From assembly GCA_037957365.1 (NCBI GenBank), contig JARHVA010000459.1:715001-779000 (forward strand): a DNA stretch of 64,000 nt. Reading direction: 5' to 3'. The notes under the pieces were generated by a model. The model searched no databases. It had not been told where the DNA came from and was given only the letters and a program-made list of their open reading frames with translations. The position numbers and the translations under genes are program-made. Position 1 is the first letter of the stretch; the number at the start of each line of letters is the position of its first letter. This DNA comes from Torreya grandis (taxonomy: Eukaryota; Streptophyta; Pinopsida; Cupressales; Taxaceae). Below are positions 1 through 13,669 of the stretch, piece after piece.

Positions 1-3000
1 ATGATTATTATAGGACTTGTTCATATGTTCTAGGACTCATTTCCCATCTTGACTTCATTTTGTACACAAACACTCCCTATCTTATTTTTCTTCAACTCAA
101 ACTAACACTTCTAAGCTAGTTTTATATTTTTTGACTCCTCAACATGCTAATTAGTGTGTCACTATGATGCTCAAAAGGATTGAGAAGACCTTAAAGGTTA
201 TTTCATGGTCAAGCCACTTCATATAGATGGGTTTTGAGTCCAAAATCCACCATCAGTTCACTTTTAGGGTTTGTGTAAGGTTTAAGACATCCACTACCTT
301 AAAGATGGTTCACAACATACAAATTTCCAAACTAACAACAAATTTGATGAATCTATAGTGCATTGACCTACTCATCTTTCATGAATGACCTAGGTTTCCA
401 TGTAAATGGTGTGTGAAAATAAGAACATTGGAAGGTGACACTAGGGTTGTCTATAGACCAATTATAAATTGTTATTTTCTTAATGATTTTTTATAAAGGT
501 TAACCTCCTAATTCTAACCAATCCTTTATGGATATTCAGTCCATAGGGAGACTTAAACTTCCATAAGAACATTGGCCTTGAGCATCTATGTGGTGAAGTG
601 TTTAGACACCTGAAGTTACCTCTTGAGTTGACTGTATATTTGATCATTAGCTCAAGTAGGGTTTTAAATCTAGTTTTACTTTTTTCTCAATTATTTGTAC
701 TTTAAATCTCATTATTAGGGTCTTAAACATATTCATACACTCTTTACTGACCATCCAACTTGTTGTACGATCTTAGAGGAACCTTAAGATGGTAATAGGG
801 TCTATGAGTATGTTTTTGTGCTTGTCTGCATTATCCTATTTCCAAGGGAACCTGATGTAACTCTAAATTATAATCCCTTTAGATGAGGTATGAAGAACCT
901 TAACATCATGTTAGACTAATCCAAAACCATCTTTGGACCCAAATCTATTTACAAACCTTCCAAAACATGATTTTGCCCATCTATCCCCCAAGACTAATTA
1001 TCAAAGATAAGGCTTGGTCTAAGACAAAAAAATGAGTATACCCACTATTTTTATAGACCACATTTAGACATGAGTGCCTTAAAATATTTATTATGACAAT
1101 TTTTACTAAATTTGGAGGGTTGTCCATGCCTATAGATACCCCAAACCATCATTTTGGCTCAAATTAGTAGTGAATTTCCTATTGACTATGCGTTTGAGAA
1201 TAAAAATTCTTAGTATGCCCCTTTCCATTACTTCTTGGGGTATTTGTGATAATGAAGTGTCTATACCATGTCTCAAGGATTAATATACTCTCATAAGGTG
1301 ACTTTCTAACTCTTTCTCTAATTACATACACTAACCTTCTCAAGCTTAGGGCTCATGTCTAGGTAGGCATGTGCGTACTCAAGCCTATGTTGACTACACT
1401 TTTCTCCCTAGATGTAATTATCATTAGGTTTGTCCTCTTTTTTAGCATGTTTATTATATTTCCATTTAATTAACACTTCCTCTCATTACAATAAATATGT
1501 GCTCATTTAATATGCACTAGTAAGGCTATATGCATTCATGTGCCTATAGATTGTCTATAGGGGCTTATGAGATGAGTTTTTGAGGGATTAGGATATTTTA
1601 AGCCATCTAAAACTTCTCATGACTTACCTCACATACTCTTATAATAATTTTGGGTATCCATTTTATTTTTTACACCATTTCTCATACCCAAGAATGGCCT
1701 ACACAATGTTCATGGAGACTTTCACATAATAGGCTCAAGGTAGTTTCTTATAGGTGGTCATTTGTGGATCTAATAGGGTACATGATTTTCATATGTATTA
1801 ACTTTCCATGATCTCATGGTCCTTGATGTTTTAATGTAAATATAAGTCTTATAATATGTTCTTAACTTATAATGAAGAGTGGATTAAGGTAGGAAGGGGA
1901 TAGTGGAGTGATATGTAGTGTGTGTCATGAAAATAGGGTTGACATTGTATGAATGGAAGTGGAAACCACATGAAATGATAGAGGTTGACATTGTATTAAC
2001 TTCCATTCATATGCTCATTTAAAATGGTGTGATATGGAGTGTGGGAACCCTTCACAAAACCTCATGAATCTTTAAAACCCTCATACACATACCTAAGAAA
2101 ATATAACACTTTGGAGGTAGAAATGAAGCATACACAATAAAAATATGGAATCTAGGAATCTCTGAGGAACCTTAATCTTCACAAAAAACCTTAAACTTTT
2201 CTAAAATTGACTATGTGAGCTTGAAGGCAAGGATTGTGGTTTCTAGGTCTATGAAGCCACCATGGAGGTTATAAAAGTTTCTCATAAGGATATGATGATA
2301 ACATACCATGACTTTAACACCCTATTTCCATGTTCTTGAGTTACATTAGAAGGTTATATAGATGCCATTAAGCCACACATAGTGGCCCTCAAGTATTAAT
2401 AATCCCTTTCCCCTTGAGATATTATGAGATGAAAATAGGCCACTAGATCTCCAAAATGAGTAAGGAGGCTTGGGGAAACATGAAACACTCTTACAATCCT
2501 TCAACACTATCAACTCCTTCTGATGAAGACATCCAACCTCTATCCATTATAGATACTTGCCTGTAGATTACACACATGATCTATTATTTAAGGTTTGGTG
2601 GTTATATGAGCTCACACATGTGATTCAAGTGTTAAAACTATATGATAGGCTCCTTGAAAACCTAAAGAAACAACATCAATCATTGGTTTGAGTAGATAAG
2701 CCAAGAATCCATGAAAACCATTATTTATAACTTGGCCTATGTAGATGTATTTGGCATATAGATTCATTAAGTTCTCAATGAATTTTAATACAACTAATGA
2801 GATAAATCTTAAAAAAAATGTCCATGGGTGTAATGTAGTTGAGTGTATTTCCTCTGGCAAATAGTTAGGACCTCCATTTTCTCTCCTCTATATGGTATAA
2901 GCATAAACCTGATGAGCTCTCTAATTTTTCCAATGAGATCAAAGAGAAGGTAGGTAAGTTTTGAGATTCCTTGGAATTGAAAAACATTGATTCATTCTCC

Positions 3001-3905
3001 ATTTTACATTACTTACATCCCTGTACAAAACTATGACTCTACTTGAGCTAGTCTATACTGTATAGTCTGTACCATCTAAGAAACCCTTATAACCTGTAAT
3101 TTATTTAAATTTATTCTTGTTTAAGACCAAGAGACATCATTAGTAGGTATTATGGAGTGAAAATAGGGTTTATGTGACACTTTTAACCTAATGATATTAA
3201 TTAGGGGAGTTGAAAAGCCATTATTTAGCACATGTGGGGCCCATTAGGGAGGATTTAAGCATTGATTATGATGTTAATGGAATAAATGAGGTAAAAAATA
3301 GTCTAAAAATGGCTTGATGAGGCTTATTATGTCCATAAGAGGAATGTAAGGTGACTTAGTGTCTCATCAAGGTCACATTAGGCCATAATATGATTAAAAA
3401 AACATTGACTTTGGTACACATATATGACCTTAAGAGTCATATCAACTGAATATTATGCTATTATCATATGAAGAAAACTTTATGACCTATTAAATACATA
3501 AATTGGAATCTAAGAAACTTTTCATGATGTTCTTGACACTTAAAAGTTTAACATACATCATGTGACTAAGAAAAATAAAGGTATTTATGAGTTTCCATTA
3601 GACTATCCTCTGAATTCACCTTCGCCATGGTTTTTTTCACCTATTGGATCTCTATAAAACTAACCAAGGTCCCTTACACATGGTCAACCACCATGAAAAT
3701 AGTTGATTTGAGTTGAAAAGGGCATATAAAAGCTCATAAAGCAAAGGAATAACATGACAAAAAGGTGAACTATTTGAACACCCCTTGACTTAGAAGATGA
3801 GTAAAACTATAAGGGCTAATGTTCTTAGATCAGGACTAGAGGGTTTGAGGTTGACCCATTTCTAGGTTTGAGTATAGAAAGTGGTAAACATTATGTAGGT
3901 AACAC
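1..3905. other. Unassigned AT-rich intergenic DNA
   Basis: I find no coding frame, LTR pair or RNA gene here that I can support. The only small structure is at 1939-2010, where two copies of a GGTTGACATTGTAT direct repeat carry a perfect 12-base inverted repeat (ATGAATGGAAGT near 1949, ACTTCCATTCAT near 1999). A minus-strand open frame at 2612-2860 has no motif I recognise. The stretch is probably eroded retroelement or spacer sequence, judging from the rest of the window. Confidence 0.5.
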
Positions 3906-3909
3906 TCCT

Positions 3910-5165
3910 TAATAAGGGTTGTATATGCAATGAGATAGTATTGACCTAAAACTTACCCTATATAAGAGATTAAAACTTTGAGAATGTAAATCAAATAGAT
4001 CCCATTGATACTTAATGTATTAGTATACGACCAAATGGATCCACTAAACCTAGCAAGAGGAACACTTATTACATAACATCAATAGAGAGGATTTAAAATC
4101 CTTTAGGAAATAAATATAATGAAATAACCATAACTAGGTCTTCTTATATTGGAATTAATATAATTTAATATTTCTAAGTTAATAAAAAAATAAGGGTGAT
4201 GGTTAAAAATTAACTAAAAATGGTAAGGTACCATGGTAGGCAAATGAAAGCCTAAATCACCTAAGGTGGGAAATGGAAAGTTTTAAAAACCTTATAACTA
4301 CACTAAGTATAGGTGTAGAGGAGATTAAAATAATGAGTTATAGATTTATTCAAGATATTAATTGTGAAACTTCTATTTATCAAAATGAAAGAGCTAGGGT
4401 TATAATATACATACCTTGAACAAACTTGTAGAGCCTAAGTCTCCCCCTTGGCAATGATGCTTTGAAATATAGTATTTTGGTTGTAAGGATAAAAAATGTT
4501 AAACCAATATATAGGATTAAATGGATCCTCCTATTTCATCTAAGACCCCATTATACAATACTTTTTACTCTAATATAATATCTAAGTAATGGTTTCTGTA
4601 AATGTAGACTTAAATAGAATTGTGAGCAATGATAATGCAAAAAATGAATGTTCCTCCTTATTGGATTAAAATGGGGAATTTTATTTATAGTGATGGATGA
4701 TCTTAACCCTTGCAAAATTTTATCCAACATCATCAACTAGCCTCAATGTATTTTAAAATATGACAGTTTAACCTAGAACCAGGTCATCCATGGTTGATAT
4801 AGTTATAAACAATCTAACATAAATTTTACATTGCATAAAATTGGGATAAATTAGTTTTAAAATAGGTAATAATGAATAAATACTAAATTTAGAAGGTTAA
4901 TATAATAAAAAAATATGGGTCTTGGTATAGTTAAGTGTTATAATGAGTAATATTGCTTATAGGATCAAGTATGAGGGAGTTGTAGTGGATATAAGTATGA
5001 CATATTAAACAATAATGTCTCTTGTGAAGAACCAATGGTCTTCCCACCCCTTTCCTAGTTCAACCTTTAATGGGTGAACTCATAGATATTAAAACTTAAT
5101 AATTATCTATAAGAGATAAATCGTTAGTAAATGATAATGTTTAAAAATAGTGTCTCTACATATGC
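3910..5165 (+). repeat. Dispersed repeat F, copy 1
   Basis: This stretch aligns by eye along its whole length with 37885-39130 in the same orientation. Shared landmarks in order are ATCCACTAAACCTAG (about 4040), GGAACACTTATTAC, an ACCATGGTAGG block (about 4225), CACCTAAGGTGGGAAATGG (about 4260), TTTATAGTGATGGATGATC (about 4685), GGTTGATATAGTT (about 4788) and GTAAATGATAA near the end. It has no coding frame. The size and lack of coding capacity would suit an LTR or a non-autonomous element, but I cannot see TG/CA ends, a primer site or a target duplication, so the class is left open. Confidence 0.75.
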
Positions 5166-5739
5166 CCGACTCGAAGCTCATCAAGTGTCACTAGAGTGTA
5201 ACATGGGATGGTGCTTTGAGAAATAAAATAATAACACACTAAATGAGCTAAAAAAAATTCAATAGAATTTATAAAATAAATTAAGGTAAATAATTTGTAA
5301 ATACATAACTTCACTTACCTTGTTACTATGGAAGAGAAGCTACATGTGAAGTATTTGAAGAGAGGTGTCTAGTGTGTAAAACAAGAGATAAACCTAAAAA
5401 ATAATATAAATTCAAACTTTTATCAAGAAATCAGTGTTAACATTAAAAATTTATCTATTTTTTTATGATTCCAAAGTTTCTTTTGGTTTATTAAAAGTAC
5501 TTATGGAAACAAGGTTATGATAAAAATACAAAATTTCTTAGTAAATAATTGAAGTTTTGGAAATTTAGAAATTTAACTGTAAAAAGGGTGTTATTATTCA
5601 TTTGAACATTTGTTTCTTTTTTGAAAATATAGATATTTGTATCCAAATTTATCAAAGAGAGAGATGATGGAGATAACATGTCAAAAAGTGATTCAGTGGT
5701 ATTAATTATGACCTAGTGAAAAAACATCACCTAAATAAG

Positions 5740-6115
5740 ATAGTAGAAACCAAGTTGTTATAGTTGGAAATTAAAGGTTTTTATATTTGGCCAATGGACT
5801 ATATAGTGGTCAATATAGTTACATATATAGTGGCTGATATAATATGAAATTGATGTAGCTAATATAGTTTTAAACCTATCCAATAACATGTTAGATGGTT
5901 GATAACATTTTAGCTAGATGATGGAATATAGAAAGATGTTTGATATAGTACATAAAGGCTGATAGAATATAAATTTATACAAGGATGATGCATATAGATA
6001 CATTATCATTAAAGTTGAGTTTAGTTATGGATGATTTAGTTTTTTGCATGTCTTATATAGTTATTGAAAATATAACTAGGTTGAGGTAAAATTTTACATG
6101 GACAATGAAGTAGTT
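5740..6115. repeat. Palindrome-rich AT array 1
   Basis: This is a run of related short units built on ATATAGT/ACTATAT, for example ACTATATAGTGGTCAATATAGTT near 5808 and 5826 and GATGTAGCTAATATAGTT near 5853, spaced about 25-60 bases apart. Many units are their own imperfect reverse complements. It is a more degraded version of the arrays at 22815-23260 and 37215-37855 and follows repeat F copy 1, just as the 37-kb array precedes repeat F copy 2. Confidence 0.5.
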
Positions 6116-6219
6116 AATTTTATCATTAGTTTATTTTGATGTTTTGAAATATAGGTTATGTTAATTTTAGGGTAGAAATATAATTAGTGATTTTTTGTTT
6201 GTAATGTTTTAGAGGCAAT

Positions 6220-7280
6220 AAAGACTCTAGAGACTAGTGGATGCACTATGGTTACTAGATTTACTAGTGAGATTGTTTGTCATGGATTGTGATTAGATTA
6301 ATACACTTTATTTTTTGGGATCATGGAGATGAAATGGATCCCAATAAGTTTTTATTTAGTCACCATGTTCCTAGTGATATGAGATACTAACTAATGCATT
6401 CCATTGGGTGGTGGATGGGGATACCATTGAGGTGGTTATCACCCTAAATTATTTTCATGGATTGTTAGGATTATTAATTATTGGCACACCAATGGTGTGA
6501 AATAATAAATATTTAGTGGATAATAAGAGATCCTTAGAATTTTAGGTGATAGATTCAAAGAGATATGACCAACCTGGGTTAGTGATGCAACTATTTGATG
6601 TGTATGTTTCAATCATTATGTATATTTAGAAGGCCATTATTAGACTTGTGATATCTCAGGTGATCTATCGTAATCTAGATAGGAAGATACCATTGTATAT
6701 TATATATTTGTGATTGATGATGTTAAATCATGACACATTATATTATTTTATTTTTGTTATTTGGGTGAAATTAGTTCATGATTTTAATAGTATTTTATTT
6801 AGGGGCCAATAGATGATGGGGTCCATTGTGATTTTTCCTACTTGGATATATGATATATTTCATATGTATAAGATGATAGTGTTACCTCATGTTTTGTATT
6901 ATTCCCTTCATTACATACAATGATGGGTAAAATACCATGTGGTGTGGATTGTTCTACATGTTCTAGAATTGTAGACTATTACTCAAGGTCAAATTATTTG
7001 CTACCCATATTAGGATACTATGGATGTTTGGCCTTCATGGCCAAACACTATAAAATAAAAAAGACATATTAGGATTATGAGATGATATAATTTGTGGGTG
7101 GAGACCCATATATCAATCATGTACTAGGGAATTTTATATTACCACACTCAATGTCTCCTATAGTGGTCCATGTATTTTGGGTTTGGCATGCAAGGGAGTA
7201 ATGTGATATGGGAGGTACATGGACACCAGTGGAGGTTCAAATTTTATTTCCTAATAAAGTGAGGGATATTATATGGTGAT
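6220..7280 (+). pseudogene. Possible decayed plant mobile domain (PMD/MAIN-like) protein
   Basis: The plus frame at 6390-6500 reads TNAFHWVVDGDTIE, then ITLNYFHGLLGL and IIGTPMV. This follows the plant mobile domain signature (T-TFH---GE-TITL-D---LLGLPI-GTP) in order and spacing. The same frame continues to about 7280 with stops that are mostly TAG/TGA next to Trp-rich segments, as expected for TGG codons lost by C-to-T change. PMD proteins occur as host genes (MAIN, MAIL) and as cargo in Mutator-like and Ty3 elements. No start codon, exon borders or transposase partner can be named. The match rests on one 37-residue block, so the call is tentative. Confidence 0.33.
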
Positions 7281-8213
7281 GTAAATTAATGCAAGTAACT
7301 CAAAATATATTAGCTATTTTTCCATAGTATAATATGTATTAAACATCACAACTATTATGTAGCCAAAGGTGGGATCTAGTGCCTCCACCAATCTTACCAC
7401 ATGCAAAACCACAACCACAAGGAGATCGATCAGTTTAACCTACATTGATTTGGTATATTATGTAACTTATATATAGTATGTCACATTATGTTCATGTTAT
7501 TCATCTTGCCCAACATAGAGGTTTTGTACCACTACAAAGCTATGGTATGTAGGAGATGTTTAGTGTTTGAGTGGATAGAACTATTATTGGTGACTGAGAT
7601 GTGTTTTATAATTATTCTTTGTATATTATTTAGATAGATATATATGATATATATGTATTATATTTGAGATACATATGAGATATGATGTGATTTGGATTTT
7701 TATTTTGAAGATGTTATGGTAGATGAGGCTAGATAGATGACCTTGGTGGAGACATCCCACCACAAATTTTTTGATGATATGTTATAGTAACACAATAATA
7801 CATAGCCAATTGATCTATTTTTTTCCTTTATCCCATGGTTATATTTAGTGGGTGGTTTACATTGGTTTGGGAGGCTACCTAATAGATACATAGATTATCA
7901 GCTAGGGCTTAGGATATAGTACCACCAAGAGTTGGCCATGGGGAATTATATGCATAATAGGAACTAGATAAAGAGAGAGTCACTAATTTGAATACAATTG
8001 GTTAGGTATCAATGTTACACTCCTAGGTTCATAACTATAGGTACATGTGTATGGCATAAAATCATATTTACAGTCATTAGAGTGGACTGTATAGAGAGGG
8101 TAGTCTCAGGCCTCTATGGGTAGTGTAGCACATCTTTTTTATGAATCATAATTTTAGAGTTGTTTTTATATTATGTATCATTATGTATATAAAACCATTA
8201 ACACAAATAAATT

Positions 8214-8246
8214 CACACACACACACACACATTTATGTGTGTGTGT
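8214..8246. repeat. (CA)n-(TG)n inverted microsatellite
   Basis: A CA dinucleotide run of about nine units is followed, after a short ATTTA spacer, by a TG run of about six units. The two are reverse complements and could fold into a perfect dinucleotide hairpin. Confidence 0.9.
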
Positions 8247-8581
8247 TCAAATATGACTCATGGATGATTTCTATTTATTTATTTTCATTCTAGTGAATGT
8301 GTTTATGATTTATTATGTTATTATAAAATTTATAGTGTATGTTGTATTCATTTTTAGAAAATGTGAGCAAATAAATGGTTAAAAATAATGAAATTTGAAA
8401 AATGGCAAAAAATTGTAAGTAGATAGAAATTGTGAAAAAAATCAATGAATGGTAAACATGAATGTAAAACACATGATAAAGGATGAAATATGTAAACCAT
8501 AGTAAGTAATTAAAATTAAAATGATAAATGTCAAAAAATATTGGAAGTGAGAAAATAATTTAGTAATGAATAACAAAGATC

Positions 8582-8729
<148 letters not shown>

Positions 8730-8789
8730 AAAATAGGGAGAAGTTTTAGGATAATGGAAGAAGTTATGACCATCAAGTGACATGTGAAT

Positions 8790-10193
8790 GTTGGTGATAA
8801 TATGGTGTGAAAAGATGTTTATGAGGAAAGCCTATTATTATCCAAGGTATTATACTATAAATAAAAAACTAAGCCAAGATGTGTTACAAGGTGGGAATTT
8901 TTTAGGAAGTCTTAGTCTTATCCAAGGTCTTACAATACAATTCACAAAAGCAAAAGCAAAAGGTATAGGTCAAAAGTGCGATCAAGGATGTGATTAACTA
9001 GAATAAATATCTATAAAGGGGAATATCATGGATAAATAGAAAGTGAAAAAAGGAGTGAATCATTACATAGTTGATATATAAATCCTTATTTATGATGTGA
9101 CACATGAAACATGTATTTAATTGCTAACAATTATTGGCATCAAGGATCTAGGACACTCAAACTAGTAAATGCAAAGCTTGGGGTAATGAATTAAGTACAT
9201 ATATCAACCCATGAAGTCTATGTGAATGAAAATTAAAATGGAACTAAATTCCCACAACATTTTATGCATTCTTTATGACCCCTTATAGATCCATCATTCT
9301 ATTGTAGATATTGGGTACTTGCATGAAAAAGTAGGTGGCACTATATGATAAGATGAGACCTCCTATCCTAGTCTTCTTGACCAACACATCCCAATGGACC
9401 TTGGATCTATTATGAGACAATATATGTAGTTTTATCTTCAATTTAGAATAGTATGTGTGTAAAATTATCATATATTTTAATGTGATCAAACTTTTAAAGT
9501 TGTAATTACCTTTTGGTCATTGCCTTTTATTTTATGGATTTTTATATTCCTCCTCTATACATATTTGGATAAATACTAAAAGGTGAAATAAGTGAAAATA
9601 ATAATATAACTTACACTCACTCACTAAATAATATTATTGAAGATCATGGTATAAAACATTTCCTAAATTTTCTCAAAAATAAGTGTGCAATCTCAATATT
9701 GACCTATGTATGCTTATAATGGATAAATAAAATGAAAAATGGAGATTGTATAAGATCCATTCATGTAATTAGTGGTAAAATTATGGGTGTACTTGTATCT
9801 AATAACAAATATGTAAATTAGTGTAGTGGTAAATGGTATGTGCTATATTGAATATATCCAAGTCACTTGGAGGCTATATGATATTATGAAAGAGCTAGAA
9901 TAAGTGCATATGAAAGTAATAATCATCTCAAAAATAAGGAAAATAAGGACATGAAAGTGAATTTTGATAAATATTACCCAAAGTTGTTATTATATATGTA
10001 ATTTTTAATAATAAATATAGTGAGTATCATCAATTAAATCATAATATAAACATGATGTCATAGATGTGAAGCAAATGAAAAAATGTAAAGTGTTGAAAAT
10101 GATATAAAAACTTGATATAAATGAGTTTTAAACCAAAAGGTATCACCAATGTTCATATTAAAATTTAAATATAAAATCCAATCATATGATAAT
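8790..10193. other. Unassigned AT-rich DNA
   Basis: I see no coding frame or repeat here that can be named. A 69-codon plus-strand frame at 8788-8997 shows no domain, and its codon use looks like chance. The right edge abuts the 5' LTR of element D. Confidence 0.45.
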
Positions 10194-11535
10194 TGTAGAT
10201 GATATTTTGTGATTATGTATCACCTCAATCTTGTACACTTAACAAATTCAAACCTTAGTTGTTCATCTTAGTTCTACACATGACTTGATTCTACAAGCCT
10301 CACATATACTCTATATTATTCCCATTATCCTATCTATTAGTCCAACTAGCCTTATATTTACTACATAGACATCTCATCTTTCCTAGAATGCTTAAAATCT
10401 ACTTATCTTACACCTTTGCAAGTTTTGACCCTGTGTCTACTCTTTTGCTTCCTAAACACTAATGTTCAGGTTAGTTGGTATCATTTACATTACTATCATG
10501 TCCCAACATAAGTGTCTAGTGCCCTTAAGTCATATAATTTTAAAATAAAACATATCACAATGGTCAACCCAAGTGTTTTTATGTGAGTTATCTCCTAATA
10601 GGATTGGTATAAATATAATATCAACCCTCTTTCATTCCTCACTTGGGGAACACCTATAAAAGATAAAATAAACCAAGGTAATTATCATAATTCACTCTAT
10701 AAAACACTTAATTGATCAAATCTTCCTTATTTCCACACCATTCATAGGCATAACACATATATGGGTCTGAAGTACTAAAGGAGTAATTTTAAGGTTATAT
10801 TTTCCAAGTTAAAAGCTAGGTCATTATTTTAATTTATTTAAACATTACATGATTCACAAAAAAACCAACACATAGGGATAAATAAATGATTATAAGGCCA
10901 TCTTATAGATTATTGGATATGTAGGAAAGATCCTTTGATAATGGTGTCATTTTGGGTTAACTCAATACCATGTTCCTACTAACCCATTTTTTTGAAGATC
11001 ACATTGAATATAAAAAGCTAAGTTTTTACCATTTCACTAAGAGTGATAATACATGACCCAAATTTGAATGCACCAGAGTGAAGGTGAAGCCAAAACCTAT
11101 AATCATTCAAGTGGTTGCCTCATTTTTCATAAAATATTTTGTATAGGACATAAATGTATAACTTAGATCATAGCATTTACATACCCTTCTAATGACAACA
11201 TAACTCTCCAAAGAGATAGAGACACTAGATTGAGTATTTGACAAATATTTTAGAAATATCTTCTAACCTAATTTAAACATATATTAGATACATATCTACA
11301 TTATCATTAGAACAAGATAAGTAATCTGTTTTAAGTCATTTACATATCTAGCATATTTTTACTTTACATTAATATCTTATCTCAGTTTAATAAATGTAGC
11401 ATATGGTACAACTAAGTTTAGCACATTAATTGGCCTACTATAGATCTGATATTCACCTTTGTTCCGTATCATTTATATATCCTTAATCCTATCTAGCTGA
11501 GTAGGATTCCACAATCCAAGTTGGGGTTAAATATT
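10194..11535 (+). repeat. Element D 5' LTR
   Basis: It matches 16748-18080 throughout: start TGTAGATGATATTTT, then TATCACCTCAATCTT, TCACATATACT, ATAAATATAATATCAACCCTC (10610 region) followed by a CACTTGGGGAACACC block, and TAGGATTCCACAATCCAA at the end. The true end lies between the CACAATCCA block (11518) and about 11546. TTTGGTGAACTC at about 11535 lies where a primer-binding site would be, but it is too eroded to assign to a tRNA. Confidence 0.85.
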
Positions 11536-11643
11536 TGGTGAACTCATTTTATGTGAATGCATTTTTTTCTAATTATTAGGGTTTTAAACTAGTTAGGGTT
11601 TCAAATTATTATACTTTTTAATTTCTTATTAGGATTATTTTTC

Positions 11644-13340
11644 ATGAAACCTATGTGTGTCCCTAGATTTGGGTTTATGTCTATTGAATATAATGATATT
11701 CCCCTCAACCAATCAAATATGTTTCAAACTAATGAGGGATATCATACCTTGAATCATGATCATACCCATGTTGATAATGAAAAAAACCCTGATAGGGTTA
11801 TCATAGAAGAAGATTTTGATAATGAAAATCCAAAAACAAATGAAATTGAGTAATTAAACCATGATAAAGTGCATTCAATTGTAATTTTTTATGAGCAAAA
11901 CCTTGAAGATCTTGATAAAATATTAAAAACTATATTTGAAGCCAGAAATTCAAAACCTTTAGTGGATTTGGCATTCCCTTTGAAAACACTATAACTTAAT
12001 ACATCTGATGAGGGCACATATTATGTGCATCAACCTTTGTTCCCTAAAACTACTATTGATACATTTATTAATAACTTACTCATTATTTCAACACAAATAC
12101 CTATTTTAGTTCCTATTAATACTCAAAACATGTTTTCATCCCCTTTGGTGACTACTTAAATTACTAATCTAAATCCCATTGGGCCTATAGTTCAATAACT
12201 TATTCAAGTCATAAATCCATTAGAGGACAAGGTGAAAAATATTTAACAAAAGGATTAAAAGTCTTCACATGCCATAGACTCACTAGATGTGTTGCATAAC
12301 CCTCTCTCAATTGAAATATATTTCCAGCCTTTGCCAACTAGATTTGTTGAACCTAAGTTCATATTTTATTATGGAAAGGGTGATCTTGAACAATAGCTTT
12401 AAACCTTCTATGTAGCATGCCTTGATTATGATTTTAATGATAAAATTTTGACCAAATTTATTCCAATGAGCCTCAAGGTCTATGCTTTAAGATTTTTTCA
12501 TGACTTACCTCTATAATATGAGAAATAATTCAAACCTCTTGTAGATTAGTTTTTGGCACACTTTTATATTAAAATTACCAAAAAGGTTTCCTATGCTCAA
12601 ATTATAAAGATAAAAAAAAGGAACCAAGGAACCAATAAATGAATATGTATTGAGGTATAATAAAATGCATCCAAAATGATCAATACTCTATAAAAAAAAG
12701 AGTTTCAAGATATATTCAAGAAAAAAATTCATGTTCCTTTACATAAGTTCATTATTTTGAAAAAAAAATACTTTGTTGACTTATCTCATGTTTTATGAGA
12801 CCCCTAAATGAATATTATGTCATTTAATAAGCTCAATTATATAGAAAAAACATTATTTTCATCTACATAGAGTATAAAATTTATAATTAAACCAAGTTAT
12901 AACTAAAACCTCCTAAGGCTAAAATGGAAACAACCACCATAATTAACATAGTTGAACAATAGCCTAATTGGCTTGTCCTATCTAATGCACCAAGGAAATA
13001 ATTTACATGATTACCTAATCCTCCTAATTCATTACTCCCATGGTTGTTAGAGTTTATTGTTATATCTCTCCCTCCTCCTATATAGGTTGATGTAAATATA
13101 TATCTATCGAGACGATTTGATGAAAATGCTTATTTTGACTCTCACCAAGGTGTTAAGCATTATAAAAATAGATGGTTTACCTTAAATCATAAGATATAGG
13201 ATGTCATAGATGAATAAAAGATTGCATTTGATGATCCTTCAAAAGAATCAGGTTCACACCCTGATGATCACCATAAGTATAAAATTATTAATAATCCTTT
13301 GCAAGACCATTCTAAGAAAGAACCAAAAATTCAAATGACA
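11644..13340 (+). pseudogene. Element D gag remnant
   Basis: This codes for what was the Ty3/gypsy capsid polyprotein that packages element RNA. One plus frame starting at an ATG (11644) runs with scattered stops, mainly TAA/TAG at Gln-type positions. The retrotransposon gag domain lies at about 12329-12580: a Phe-Tyr-x-Ala-Cys-Leu-Asp-Tyr block, then the conserved P-SLK--ALR-F--LP motif (seen as PMSLKVYALRFFHDLP), then FLAHFY. Further on (about 13165-13330) come a degenerate IQDLID-like block and NPLQDH, which recall the NPLPNH region of Ogre/Tat gag. The N-terminal 60 codons are intact and acidic. No zinc knuckle is visible, as is usual for Tat gag. Confidence 0.72.
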
Positions 13341-13343
13341 TAA

Positions 13344-13669
13344 TGAAAATTCTCCTCTATCTTATCATGTAAACCCACTAGATGGGGTTATTGGTACTTA
13401 CACATGACATATACCTCTTATGGCTCAAAAACCTACCATTTATTTTGATGATAGTGAAATTAAGGATGATGACTCTGATATTTATTCTCTATTCATTTGA
13501 GCATACTGAAAATCCTCCTCTATCTTATCATGTAAACCCACTAGATGCGTTTATTGGTACTTATACATGACATATACCTCTTATGTCTCAAAAATATACC
13601 ATTTATTTTGATGATAGTGAAATTAAGGATGATGACTCTGATATTTATTCTCTATTCATTTGAGCATAC
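13344..13669 (+). repeat. 163-bp tandem duplication in gag-protease linker
   Basis: Copies at 13344-13506 and 13507-13669 are nearly identical, differing at a handful of positions (for example AGATGGGG versus AGATGCGT). The duplicated segment encodes the linker before the protease. The 163-bp length is not a multiple of three, so the duplication would shift the frame. High identity between copies means it arose long after the LTRs began to diverge. Confidence 0.95.

Noticed and set aside
2612..2860. 82-codon minus frame
   Set aside because: No domain, no conserved neighbour frame and hydrophobic composition typical of AT-rich chance frames.
11535..11560. A named tRNA primer site for element D
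   Set aside because: The sequence after the 5' LTR is too eroded to match any tRNA 3' end with confidence.
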